Assembly (NCBI GenBank): GCA_050251555.1
Contig: JBFWMN010000018.1
Location: 1 to 28,525, forward strand
Reading direction: 5' to 3'
Source of the DNA: UBA2137 sp050251555
GTDB lineage: Bacteria > Pseudomonadota > Alphaproteobacteria > Micavibrionales > Micavibrionaceae
Length of the DNA stretch: 28,525 bases
In this document: positions 13,306 through 21,202 of the stretch, piece by piece
Position numbering within the stretch: position 1 is the first letter of the stretch
Layout of the letters: each line of letters begins with the position of its first letter
Position numbers and translations under genes: made by a program
Notes under the pieces: generated by a model
What the model was told of the DNA's origin: nothing
Seen by the model: the letters and a program-made list of their open reading frames with translations, nothing else
Database searches by the model: none

Positions 13306-15149
13306 TAACGCTTTTTGACATAGGAACCGGGTGCCGGTTCGATAATTTTTAAAGTTCCGGAGCCCGCTTTGCGGGCTTCAACTTTTTCACCTGAGCGGGT
13401 TCTGAGCCAGCTTTCCCAATGAGGCCACCACGAGCCTTCGGTATAAGAGGTTTTTTCAAACCAGTGTTCTGCCGTATCCGCAGACTTTGTCGAGCTCCAA
13501 TAGCCGTATTTCTTATTAGCGGGTGGGTTAATCACGCCTGCCACATGGCCTGAGGCAGATAGCGTGAAAGTCGTGTCGGCCTTATCCAGCAACGCATAGC
13601 CGCGATAGGTATTCACCCAAGGCGCAATATGGTCGTCGCGGCAGGACAGGAAATAAGAGGGGGTTTTGATGTCCGACACATCAATAGGTGTGTCGTGCAG
13701 GCGGATGGCGTTCGCCTTGCAGAGCTGATTTTCCTTATACATTTTGCGTAAGTAAAAGGAATGCATGGCGGCGGGCATGTTGGTTGAATCGTCGTTCCAA
13801 TAGAGAAGGTCGAACGGGAACGGTTCTTTGCCGAGCAGGTAATTATTGACGACAAACGACCAGATGAGATCACCTGCGCGCAAAATATTGAAGGTGTTTT
13901 GTAAGGTTGCCCCGTCCAGAACGCCTTTTTCCGCCATGATGCGTTCCAGCTCTGCCAGAGAATTGTCACCTGTAAAGAGCGACAGATCGCCCGCATTCTC
14001 AAAATCGATAAGGGTGGTCAGGAATGTTGCCGATTTGATACGGTTTTCCTGCCCCTTTTCTTGAAGATAGGCGAGAGTTGCCGAAAGAAGCGTGCCGCCG
14101 ATGCAGTAGCCGACCACATGGGTGCTATCTTCGCCGGTCGCCTTTTTGATGGCATCAAGGGCTTCCAAAATGCCTTCATCCAGATAATTTTCGAAACTCT
14201 TCTTGGCGTAGGACGGGTCGGGATTAACCCAAGACGTCACAAAGACCGTATAGCCCTGATCGACACACCATTTGATGATTGAGTTCTCGGGTTTCAAATC
14301 GAGAATGTAATATTTGTTGATCCAGGGCGCGACAAAGAAAAGCGGCGTTTTGTAGACCTGCTTTGTAGTCGGGGTATATTGTATGAGCTGCAAAAGATCG
14401 TTTTGAAAAACGACATCGCCCTTGGTTGTTGCGATATTCTTGCCGACCTCGAAGGCTTTGTAATCGGTCTTACTGATACGCAGCATCCCTTCACGCATAT
14501 CTTCGGTAAGATTTTTCAGGCCTTTGAGCAAATTCTCACCGTTGCTCTCCAGCGTTTCGCGTAAAACCACAGGGTTGGTCAGGAAGAAGTTGGAGGGTGA
14601 GGAAGCATCAATCATCTGCCGGAAGGAAAACTCGACACGGGCGCGTTGTTCAGGCGACAGGCCTTTTGTTTCAGATAAGAGGCGCATCAGCCATTGCGCG
14701 CTGAGAAGATAGGACTCCTTCAGGAAATGAAAGACGGCATGTTCCTGCCATGCGGGGTCTTTAAAGCGGCGGTCATTGCGCCCGCTCACCTGCTTTTCAG
14801 TCTCGCCTTCAGGAAGTTTTTCGCCCAAGTAACGCAGCGCGTCCCGCTGCCAGAGTGTCAGAACTTTCGTCCAGTATTCCACCTGCAACTCCCCGAATTT
14901 ATCGGGGTCGGCAATCAGATTGTCGCAAAAAGCGGCAAAGGCGGCGCGCAATTCCAGCGGGTCATAGGCATTGTCGGTCGTAAAGCCTTTTTCTAAAAAA
15001 TTATGCCATGCCTTTTGAAAGACGGGCAGAGCTTCATCCCATGCTTCGGTGGCTTTCCTGGAAAAAGCAAGAAGATCAAAGGCAGGTTGATCGGCCTTTG
15101 CCTCATTGGCATTTTCTTTGTGTGCTTTCTGCGACTTGGACTGTGCCAT
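13302..15149 (-). CDS. phaC: Class I poly(3-hydroxyalkanoate) synthase
   Basis: A 615-aa PHA synthase that polymerises hydroxyacyl-CoA at the granule surface. The lipase-like box 'GYCIGG' carries the nucleophile Cys349. The catalytic Asp506 lies in 'SCRDDHIAPW' and His535 in 'SASGHVAGVINPP'. The N-terminal domain has 'SPSNFFLTNPVVLRETLESNGENLLKGLKNL'. 'VAPWINKYYILDLKPENSIIKW' and 'WNDDSTNMPAAMHSFYLRKMY' are class I blocks. ATG 15149 is chosen; a TTG at 15158 would add three residues. The first 25 residues are Lys/Ala/Glu-rich and likely disordered. No phaA, phaB or phasin lies next to it. It is convergent with the 183-aa gene, overlapping by 4 nt. Confidence 0.95.
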   Translation of the reverse strand: MAQSKSQKAHKENANEAKADQPAFDLLAFSRKATEAWDEALPVFQKAWHNFLEKGFTTDNAYDPLELRAAFAAFCDNLIADPDKFGELQVEYWTKVLTLWQRDALRYLGEKLPEGETEKQVSGRNDRRFKDPAWQEHAVFHFLKESYLLSAQWLMRLLSETKGLSPEQRARVEFSFRQMIDASSPSNFFLTNPVVLRETLESNGENLLKGLKNLTEDMREGMLRISKTDYKAFEVGKNIATTKGDVVFQNDLLQLIQYTPTTKQVYKTPLFFVAPWINKYYILDLKPENSIIKWCVDQGYTVFVTSWVNPDPSYAKKSFENYLDEGILEALDAIKKATGEDSTHVVGYCIGGTLLSATLAYLQEKGQENRIKSATFLTTLIDFENAGDLSLFTGDNSLAELERIMAEKGVLDGATLQNTFNILRAGDLIWSFVVNNYLLGKEPFPFDLLYWNDDSTNMPAAMHSFYLRKMYKENQLCKANAIRLHDTPIDVSDIKTPSYFLSCRDDHIAPWVNTYRGYALLDKADTTFTLSASGHVAGVINPPANKKYGYWSSTKSADTAEHWFEKTSYTEGSWWPHWESWLRTRSGEKVEARKAGSGTLKIIEPAPGSYVKKRY

Positions 15150-15239
15150 ATCTTGCAATCGTTTCTGATTTAAGCCACGATGTGGGCCTGTTTATGAGTA
15201 AAATTCCGCTCACCCGGATTATTGTTGAAAATCTTAAGA

Positions 15240-15953
15240 ATGCCAAGAACCCTTCTTCATCTTTTCCTTCTGGCTTTATGTGTCGGTATGCTCGGCGCAT
15301 GTGACAAGATGCGTGACGATCTCGTCGCCTTTTCCGATCAGGGGATGGGCAAGGATACGCCGCCTTGGAAAAAGGATGCACACCACGTGCGCCAGAATGA
15401 TCCGTATATGGGGGGTGTTCCTGTGGTTGGTTCTGACGGCGCGGTTGAAGTGAATTCCCCTGTTCTGGCATCGACAAATGGTGCGGGCGGGTATGACGGT
15501 CCGGGCGCATCCGAAACCTATCAGGGTTCCAATACGGCCTATCGTTCCTATTCCGAAGATATGATGATGCGCCAGCCTATGGCAAATTTTGCCATCAGCT
15601 CGAGCATTCCCTCATCTGACCCAAGCGTAACGGTGTATGATCTGGCCGCAACCGCCAGCTACGCCAGCACGGTCTATGCGGATAATGCGTATGCCAGCAA
15701 CTCAAGAGGCGCCCCGCGCCCCGTGGTTGCCGAAGTCGATGTCTCAAGCAATTCGCCATCCATCTATCCGTCACCATTCCGCCGTGCGCGTATGCCGCAA
15801 AATTCGTTTGCGATCGGTCGTGCGGGCGATGAAGGCACATTGACTCCGATGCCCTTACGTTCCAGCGTCGATAATAGCGGGGCGAGCAAAGTCTCGGGCG
15901 TCACAGGCCCTAAAGCCTACATGCCAAAGCATGCCCGCCTGACTGGCCCTTGA
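15240..15953 (+). CDS. Lipoprotein of unknown function
   Basis: A 237-aa lipoprotein: MPRTLLHLFLLALCVGMLGAC with lipobox LGAC, Cys21. The mature protein is Ser/Ala/Asn/Pro/Tyr-rich and looks disordered, with no domain I can name. Short motifs such as 'AYRSYSEDMMMRQP', 'ASYASTVYADNAYAS' and 'YPSPFRRARMPQ' are visible. It resembles uncharacterised envelope proteins. A TTG at 15222 would add MLKILR before the signal peptide; ATG 15240 is chosen, without a strong ribosome binding site. It is divergent from phaC, with only 90 bp between them holding both promoters. Confidence 0.7.
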   Translation: MPRTLLHLFLLALCVGMLGACDKMRDDLVAFSDQGMGKDTPPWKKDAHHVRQNDPYMGGVPVVGSDGAVEVNSPVLASTNGAGGYDGPGASETYQGSNTAYRSYSEDMMMRQPMANFAISSSIPSSDPSVTVYDLAATASYASTVYADNAYASNSRGAPRPVVAEVDVSSNSPSIYPSPFRRARMPQNSFAIGRAGDEGTLTPMPLRSSVDNSGASKVSGVTGPKAYMPKHARLTGP

Positions 15954-15990
15954 TGTGCTCGTAAAGCAGGGGACAAACCCTTGCTTTTCC

Positions 15991-16018
15991 TTGCTCGAAT
16001 CGTGCGTTTTTTTATAGG
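15991..16018 (+). promoter_or_regulatory. Predicted promoter of glpX
   Basis: TTGCTC (15991-15996), 16-bp spacer, TATAGG (16013-16018), about 50 bp before the glpX ATG. Found by eye. Confidence 0.45.
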
Positions 16019-16068
16019 GTAGGTCACACCCTTTTTACCAAAAACCGAAACGGAAACGGGCTTCCCTC

Positions 16069-17061
16069 ATGTCAAAAGGCTTTTCAATGGACCGTAACCT
16101 CGCTTTAGAGGTTGTCCGCGTCACCGAAGCAGCAGCCTTGTCCGCCAGCCGTGAGGTGGGACGCGGTGACGAAAAAGCTGCAGACCGTGCAGCGGTCGAC
16201 TCCATGCGCTCGGCCCTCAATTCTCTCTATATCAAAGGTAAAGTCGTGATCGGCGAGGGTGAGCGCGACGAAGCCCCGATGCTTTATATCGGTGAGGAAG
16301 TGGGCGTTGGCGAAGGCCCGCGTGTCGATATCGCTCTGGATCCTTTGGAAGGGACAACGATTGCGGCACATGGTGGGCAAAATGCTCTGGCAGTCGTTGC
16401 AATGGCAGATGAAGGCGGTTTTTTACATGCGCCTGATACCTATATGGAGAAGCTGGCTGTCGGGCCGGGCGTTGCCCTCGAGCCTTCGGACCTGGATGCC
16501 CCGATGGCGGAGGTTTTGGATAAGGTCGCCCGCCAGAAGAAGGTTTTGGTAGAAGATTTGATGGTCTGCATTCTGGACCGCGAACGCCATAAGGATCTGA
16601 TTGCCGAGGTCCGCAAGGCCGGTGCGCGTATCATGCTTATTCAGGATGGCGATGTCTCTGCCGTGATTGCGACAACTGATCCCGAAAAAGGGATTGATGT
16701 CTATGTCGGAACGGGGGGCGCACCGGAAGGTGTATTGGCGGCTGCGGCATTGAAGTGCACGGGCGGACAAATTTTTGGGCGGCTAGTCATTCGCAATGAG
16801 GACGAAAAAGCACGCGCCGAAAAATGGGGAATTACCGACCTGACCAAAATATATTCGATCAATGATCTGGCTCCATCCGACAATGTGATGTTTGCGGCAA
16901 CGGGTGTGACCGACGGAACGATGCTGAAAGGGGTGCGGCGCTTTTCAGGGGGTGCCGAGACACATTCCATTGTGATGCGCTCAAAATCGGGCACTGTCAG
17001 GGAAATTTTTGCAACCCATAATTTCACAAGAAAAACAGGGTTTTACGGCGGAGCTGACTGA
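16069..17061 (+). CDS. glpX: Class II fructose-1,6-bisphosphatase
   Basis: A 330-aa GlpX that hydrolyses fructose-1,6-bisphosphate in gluconeogenesis. The metal and substrate motifs 'GEGERDEAP' (62-70) and 'DPLEGTT' (91-97) are present, as are 'GRGDEKAADRAAVDSMR' and 'GTGGAPEGVLAAAALKCTGGQ'. ATG 16069 gives the usual 'MSK...LDRNLALE'-type start. ATG 16087 is a possible alternative with AAAGG eight bases upstream. glpX before recJ is a known alphaproteobacterial arrangement; the homoserine dehydrogenase often found upstream is absent here, its place taken by a lipoprotein gene. No terminator separates it from recJ (59 bp). Confidence 0.94.
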   Translation: MSKGFSMDRNLALEVVRVTEAAALSASREVGRGDEKAADRAAVDSMRSALNSLYIKGKVVIGEGERDEAPMLYIGEEVGVGEGPRVDIALDPLEGTTIAAHGGQNALAVVAMADEGGFLHAPDTYMEKLAVGPGVALEPSDLDAPMAEVLDKVARQKKVLVEDLMVCILDRERHKDLIAEVRKAGARIMLIQDGDVSAVIATTDPEKGIDVYVGTGGAPEGVLAAAALKCTGGQIFGRLVIRNEDEKARAEKWGITDLTKIYSINDLAPSDNVMFAATGVTDGTMLKGVRRFSGGAETHSIVMRSKSGTVREIFATHNFTRKTGFYGGAD

Positions 17062-17120
17062 GTTAAACCCACACTTTTTATGAATACAAACGATACGAAC
17101 CGAATTTAATATACTGCTTT

Positions 17121-18983
17121 ATGACGACCATCGAAACCACCTCCATATCTGCTGTTCTTGATGTCAAACGCTCTGCGATGAGTGCGCGTTGGGTGTTTGC
17201 CCAAGTCGACGAGACGATGGTGTCGCGATTGATGTCGACGCATGCGCTGCCCGAAATGATTGCGCGTATTCTGGCGGCACGCGGCGTGACTGACCAAACT
17301 GTAGAAGCCTTTTTGCAACCACGTCTTGCCAAGCATTTTCCTGATCCCTCCACGCTGACCGATATGGATGCGTTTGCCTCATGGCTCGCAGAAGGCATTG
17401 AAAAGGGTCGAAAGATCGGCATTTTCGGCGATTTTGACGTGGACGGCTCGACTTGTGCCGCTTTGTGCCTGAAGTTTTTTAAGGCTTTAAATCTGGAAAC
17501 GCCCTTTTATATTCCCGACCGTCTGGTTGAGGGTTACGGCCCGTCGGTTAATGCACTGAAAACTCTGAAAGACCAAGGGGCCGAAATTGTTCTTATAGCG
17601 GACTGCGGCACGACATCCTTTGATGTAATCGCGGCAGGACGTCAGATGGGGCTGGATATTGTGGTTTTTGACCACCACGAGGCCGAGGAGACACTCCCAG
17701 AAGCCAATTTCATTATCAATCCGAAGCGCAAAGATGATCGGTCGAACCTTGATATGTTGTGTGCGGCGGGTGTGGTGTTTTTAGGTCTTGTGGCTGTCAA
17801 TGCAGCGCTTCGCGCACGGGGCTATTATACGGCACAAAATCTTGCCGAACCGCCTTTGAAGGACTGGATGGACATTGTCGCATTGGCAACGATTTGTGAC
17901 ATGGTGCCTTTGATCGGCGCAAACCGTCTGCTTGTCCAATATGGTTTTGCCAAAATGGCAGAAACCGAAAATGTCGGTTTGAAAGCTTTGTGCGAGGTGT
18001 CGGGCATCAAAGGCGCGCCGTCCATCATGCATGCGGGCTTTGCGCTAGGGCCGCGTATTAATGCAGGATCACGGGTGCATGATGCATCGCTGGGGGCTAG
18101 GCTTCTCTCGTCAGTCGATCCCGAAGAAGCACGTAACCTTGCCTGGACGTTGAATGATTGTAATGACAAGCGTAAAGACATCCAGTCTGAAATGATGTCC
18201 GAAGCCATGACACAAATTGCCATGGAAAACCGTGATCAGGCCTCGCTTATTTTTGTGGCCGATGAAGGTTGGCATGCGGGATTGTCAGGCCTTGTCGCAG
18301 GGCAGATTAAAGAGCGTTTTGGTAAACCCGCCGTGGTTGTGACCTTTGCCGAGAATGAGCGCGGCGAGTTGGAAGGGCGCGGTTCAGGCCGCTCCGTACC
18401 GGGCATCAATATGGCGGCGGCCTTTATCGATGCGCGCAATGAAGGCTTGGTGGTCAAGGGTGGTGGGCACGCGATGGCTGGCGGTTTTACGGTTCTGCCT
18501 GAAAAAGTCGAAGAGCTGCGTAGCTTTTTGAATATGCATGTCGAGCGCCAGTTGAACGGGGAGGAGATTGTCTCTGAAGAACGCGTGGACACATTAGCTT
18601 CCATCTCGGCAGTAAAATTGGATGCGATTAAGCTGATTGATGCCAATGGCGGCCCGTACGGACAAGGCAATCCCGAACCGCTCTACGCGCTGCCGCATGT
18701 GCGCGTACAAATGGTTGATATTGTTGGTAAAGATCATGTCAGATGCCGTATTTCGGATGTAGAAGGAGGTTCCTCTATTAAGGCGATTGCCTTCCGCGCC
18801 GTAGGTTCGCCATTGGGCAAGCTTCTGATGGATGATGCGGGTAAGGGGCGCGCCGTGCACTTGTTAGGCCACTTCAAAATCAATGAGTGGCAGGGCAGGG
18901 AAAGTGTTGAGTTTCTGATCCGCGATGCGGCTCTTGTCGGCGCAACTCTCACACAAGAAGATGATCTTCTGCGTCGTGCTTGA
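17121..18983 (+). CDS. recJ: Single-stranded-DNA-specific exonuclease RecJ
   Basis: A 620-aa DHH-family 5'-3' ssDNA exonuclease for recombination and repair. Metal-binding motifs are 'FGDFDVDGSTCAA' (104-109 core), 'ADCGTTSFD' (Asp161), 'VVFDHHEAE' (184-187) and 'ATICDMVPL' (Asp260). The DHHA1 domain carries 'GGHAMAGGF' (448-456). The C-terminal OB-like domain includes 'PYGQGNPEPLYALPHVRV'. Length is slightly greater than in E. coli. The N-terminal 20 residues before 'SARWVF' may be an overlong start (ATG 17178 in 'AMSARW' is possible). It is probably cotranscribed with glpX. Confidence 0.96.
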   Translation: MTTIETTSISAVLDVKRSAMSARWVFAQVDETMVSRLMSTHALPEMIARILAARGVTDQTVEAFLQPRLAKHFPDPSTLTDMDAFASWLAEGIEKGRKIGIFGDFDVDGSTCAALCLKFFKALNLETPFYIPDRLVEGYGPSVNALKTLKDQGAEIVLIADCGTTSFDVIAAGRQMGLDIVVFDHHEAEETLPEANFIINPKRKDDRSNLDMLCAAGVVFLGLVAVNAALRARGYYTAQNLAEPPLKDWMDIVALATICDMVPLIGANRLLVQYGFAKMAETENVGLKALCEVSGIKGAPSIMHAGFALGPRINAGSRVHDASLGARLLSSVDPEEARNLAWTLNDCNDKRKDIQSEMMSEAMTQIAMENRDQASLIFVADEGWHAGLSGLVAGQIKERFGKPAVVVTFAENERGELEGRGSGRSVPGINMAAAFIDARNEGLVVKGGGHAMAGGFTVLPEKVEELRSFLNMHVERQLNGEEIVSEERVDTLASISAVKLDAIKLIDANGGPYGQGNPEPLYALPHVRVQMVDIVGKDHVRCRISDVEGGSSIKAIAFRAVGSPLGKLLMDDAGKGRAVHLLGHFKINEWQGRESVEFLIRDAALVGATLTQEDDLLRRA

Positions 18984-19065
18984 TAGACATTTTCGGAACT
19001 AATTCACTTTTCCACCGTTTCCCTTTTACTGACAGATCAAACTTCATGTAAAAAGGAAAAAACCT

Positions 19066-19179
19066 ATGTCTATTCAAGGCAAAATTACGGTTGGACATCT
19101 TTGGCAGGACACAAACTGTGAGAGTGAAGGGGATGCCCTTCACGGGGAAGTTGCGCCCCACCACCATCACCGCATCTAA
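19066..19179 (+). CDS. Putative 37-aa His-ended peptide (or structured RNA)
   Basis: MSIQGKITVGHLWQDTNCES... ending in a Pro-His-His-His-His-Arg-Ile tail. AAAAGGA lies about 8 nt upstream of the ATG. The His cluster plus one Cys and two further His could bind a metal. The same DNA contains a perfect hairpin, GTGAAGGG-GATG-CCCTTCAC (19124-19143), and a GGGG/CCCC pair after it, so the region may instead be a structured leader or 3' RNA of recJ. I cannot choose between these from one sequence. Confidence 0.35.
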   Translation: MSIQGKITVGHLWQDTNCESEGDALHGEVAPHHHHRI

Positions 19180-19181
19180 GA

Positions 19182-19200
19182 CATACCAAAATTTGCTATG
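19182..19200. promoter_or_regulatory. Operator-like imperfect palindrome
   Basis: CATACCAAAATTTGCTATG: the arms CATAnCAAA and TTTGnTATG are complementary except for one position. It lies directly upstream of the broken response regulator and overlaps its most upstream possible ATG (19198). Confidence 0.4.
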
Positions 19201-19242
19201 GGAGGACTGGTATTCGCCTCTTCCCCATGGCAAAGTATGGTG

Positions 19243-19814
19243 ATGGAATCGTCTTCTCACGCCCCCCAAAAAAATAATCAGCAAAGTGGATCGCTTCGCA
19301 ATTTCAATGTTTTGATTGCCGAAGATTACGCCTTTATGGCTGATCTGATGGCCTCGATGCTCCGCGAATTCGGTGTCGGGAAAATCATGATGGCTGAAAA
19401 CGGCGAGGATGCGATGGATCTGATCCGTTTTGCCGGTGCCGTCAGAGGCCCGAATGATCGCCCGATCGATATTGTTCTCACCGACTGGTTGATGCCGAAG
19501 ATGAACGGTGTTGAGCTACTGAACTGGATTCGTAATAACGATAAAGACAGTATTAAGTTTTTACCCGTAGTATTAGTGAGCGCGTATACAAGCGAAAGTG
19601 TCGTGACAACGGCGCGAATGAAGCCATCGTGAAGCCGGTATCAGGTAAGGTGCTGGCTGACCGTATTTTACACGTGGTCAACCATCCGCGCCCCTTTGTG
19701 AGGGCGCCCGGCTTTTTCGGGCCGGACAGAAGACGGCGTGACAGGGAATTCGAGGGGGAGGAAAAACGCATTATGGATCTGGAAAGTATCAGTGTGAATC
19801 ATGAGCGCATCTAA
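19243..19814 (+). pseudogene. CheY-like response regulator, interrupted by a frameshift
   Basis: A receiver-domain regulator. The first segment has the acidic pair Glu27-Asp28 ('VLIAEDY'), phospho-acceptor Asp81 ('VLTDWLMPKMNG') and Ser113 ('VVLVSAYT'), then reads '...VVTTARMKPS' and stops at 19632. In the -1 frame the sequence continues 'ANEAIVKPVSGKVLADRIL...NHPRPFVRAPGFFGPDRRRR' to 19814, the typical C-terminus of this alphaproteobacterial family. The join falls at GGCGCG around 19611-19616, where about three residues (family consensus R-D-x-G) seem missing, so a deletion of about 10 nt is more likely than a 1-nt error. The truncated product lacks the conserved switch Lys (in 'VKP'). Upstream in-frame ATGs at 19198 and 19237 are alternative starts. 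The 3' end overlaps the next gene by 14 nt. Confidence 0.8.
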
Positions 19815-20316
19815 GTCGGACAAACAGGATGTTGAGGTTTTTCATCGCGTGAACCGCCTTAAAATGAAGGCGGGTTTAGCGCATAACGACCCGAGTGCGA
19901 TCTTGAAGATCGACCCGTCGGCAATTGACCGTGCCGAAAAAGCGATTGAAAAGCGTCAGGAAGTTTATCCGACCGAAATCAAAAAAGTTTTAAACGCCAT
20001 GAATTCCAGTTGGAAAGTGGCCTTGTCAGGCAATAAGGACGCATTGCCTAAAGCAATGGAGAATATCTATCACAAGGCCAATCAGGTGAAGGATCTGGCC
20101 TCCATGTTCGATTACGGCCTGATGCAGCATTTCGGGCTTTCTTTGCGTGAGTTTGTCGAGAAGATCGATATGAATAAGGGGGCGCACCGCACCATCGTGC
20201 AGGCCCATATCGATGTGATGTGGGTGGTGTACAACGAAGATTTGCATGGTGATGGCGGCCCAAGAGCGCAAGAGCTGAAAGCTCTCGTCTCCAAAGCCAT
20301 TAGCAAATACAGTTAA
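19801..20316 (+). CDS. HPt-like protein lacking the phospho-histidine
   Basis: A 171-aa helical protein. Residues 83-120 ('PKAMENIYHKANQVKDLASMFDYGLMQHFGLSLREFVE') align by eye with HPt domains of the 'xxAHxIKGQAGTFGYPLLxxIGxSLCxFxE' type. The C-terminal 'AHIDVMWVVYNEDLHGDGGPRAQEL' is shared with the same group, which is commonly encoded beside a 'GPDRRRR'-type response regulator. The phosphorylated His position is Asn94 here (A-N-Q-V-K), and the Gly after Lys is Asp. His91, three residues earlier, is probably not equivalent. The protein may therefore bind a receiver domain without phosphotransfer, or be degenerate. ATG 19801 overlaps the regulator's frame. No nearby histidine kinase is encoded. 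Confidence 0.65.
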   Translation: MSASKSDKQDVEVFHRVNRLKMKAGLAHNDPSAILKIDPSAIDRAEKAIEKRQEVYPTEIKKVLNAMNSSWKVALSGNKDALPKAMENIYHKANQVKDLASMFDYGLMQHFGLSLREFVEKIDMNKGAHRTIVQAHIDVMWVVYNEDLHGDGGPRAQELKALVSKAISKYS

Positions 20317-20331
20317 AAAAATATTTTTAGG

Positions 20332-20371
20332 CCCCCCTATCTATTTTAAAGCTCTTAAATACAATAGGGGG
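20332..20371 (+). promoter_or_regulatory. Hairpin that can mask the terC ribosome binding site
   Basis: CCCCCTAT (from the run at 20331-20340) pairs with ATAGGGGG (20364-20371), which is the Shine-Dalgarno of the TerC gene (ATG 20374). The loop is about 23 nt and AT-rich. It could be a translational switch or the terminator of the upstream unit. Confidence 0.45.
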
Positions 20372-20373
20372 CA

Positions 20374-21099
20374 ATGAGTGAATATCTTTCCTTCTTAAGT
20401 GATCCCGAAGGCTGGGCAGCCCTGCTGACCCTGACTGTGCTCGAAATTGTTTTGGGCATCGACAACATCATCTTTATCGCGATCCTGTCTGACAGGCTGC
20501 CTAAGGAAAAACAGGCGCTGGCCCGTAAGTTGGGATTGGCGGCGGCGCTTATTACGCGTCTGCTGCTGATATCTCTGGTCTTTATGCTGGCGCATATCAT
20601 GATCCCGCTTTTTACGCTTATGGATCACGAGGTGACGATCCGCGATCTGCTTCTCTTTTTTGGTGGGTTATTCCTGCTGGCGAAGGGGACAATCGAAATT
20701 CACGACAAGATGGAAGAAGATGAGGCAAATGACCTGCGTAAAGGTGCAGGGCATAGCTTTGCTATGGTCATTATGCAGATTGCCGTCATGGATATTGTCT
20801 TCTCGTTTGATAGCGTGATCACGGCAATTGGTATGACGGATCATATTTCGGTGATGATCCTCGCCATTCTAATCTCTGTCGTCATTATGGTGATGGCGAT
20901 TGACTCGATTTCCGAATTTATCAACGAGCATCCGACTGTCAAAATTCTGGGACTGTCCTATATGTTGTTGATCGGTCTATCTTTGATGGCAGAGGCGACG
21001 GGGCACCATATTCCCAAAGGCTATCTCTATTTCGCGATGGGCTTTTCTTTCCTTGTTGAGATGATCAATATGCGCATCCGCAAGAAAAAAGCGGCGTAA
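20374..21099 (+). CDS. TerC family integral membrane protein
   Basis: A 241-aa, seven-helix TerC/YgdQ/YoaE-type protein. The conserved acidic helix motifs are 'LTVLEIVLGIDNIIFIAILSDRLP' (Glu24, Asp30) and 'QIAVMDIVFSFDSVITAIGM'. 'FGGLFLLAKGTIEIHDKME' and 'INEHPTVKILGLSYMLLIGLSLMAE' are also typical. Members are linked to metal ion (including Mn) export or metalation of secreted proteins. The charged C-terminus RKKKAA is cytoplasmic. The CBS/CorC domains of the longer relatives are absent. The Shine-Dalgarno AGGGGG is embedded in an inverted repeat (see 20332-20371). Confidence 0.9.
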   Translation: MSEYLSFLSDPEGWAALLTLTVLEIVLGIDNIIFIAILSDRLPKEKQALARKLGLAAALITRLLLISLVFMLAHIMIPLFTLMDHEVTIRDLLLFFGGLFLLAKGTIEIHDKMEEDEANDLRKGAGHSFAMVIMQIAVMDIVFSFDSVITAIGMTDHISVMILAILISVVIMVMAIDSISEFINEHPTVKILGLSYMLLIGLSLMAEATGHHIPKGYLYFAMGFSFLVEMINMRIRKKKAA

Positions 21100-21202
21100 A
21101 ACCGCCTTGATCAAAGAGAAAACTTGAAATCATTGAGGCTTTTGCTTATACAAAGCCCGTGTTCCCAACATTCATGCTTTTAGAAAACCGATAAGGAGTG
21201 GC

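Noticed and set aside
19605..19632. Programmed -1 ribosomal frameshift in the response regulator
   Set aside because: No slippery heptamer is visible at the join, and family residues appear to be missing; a deletion is more likely.
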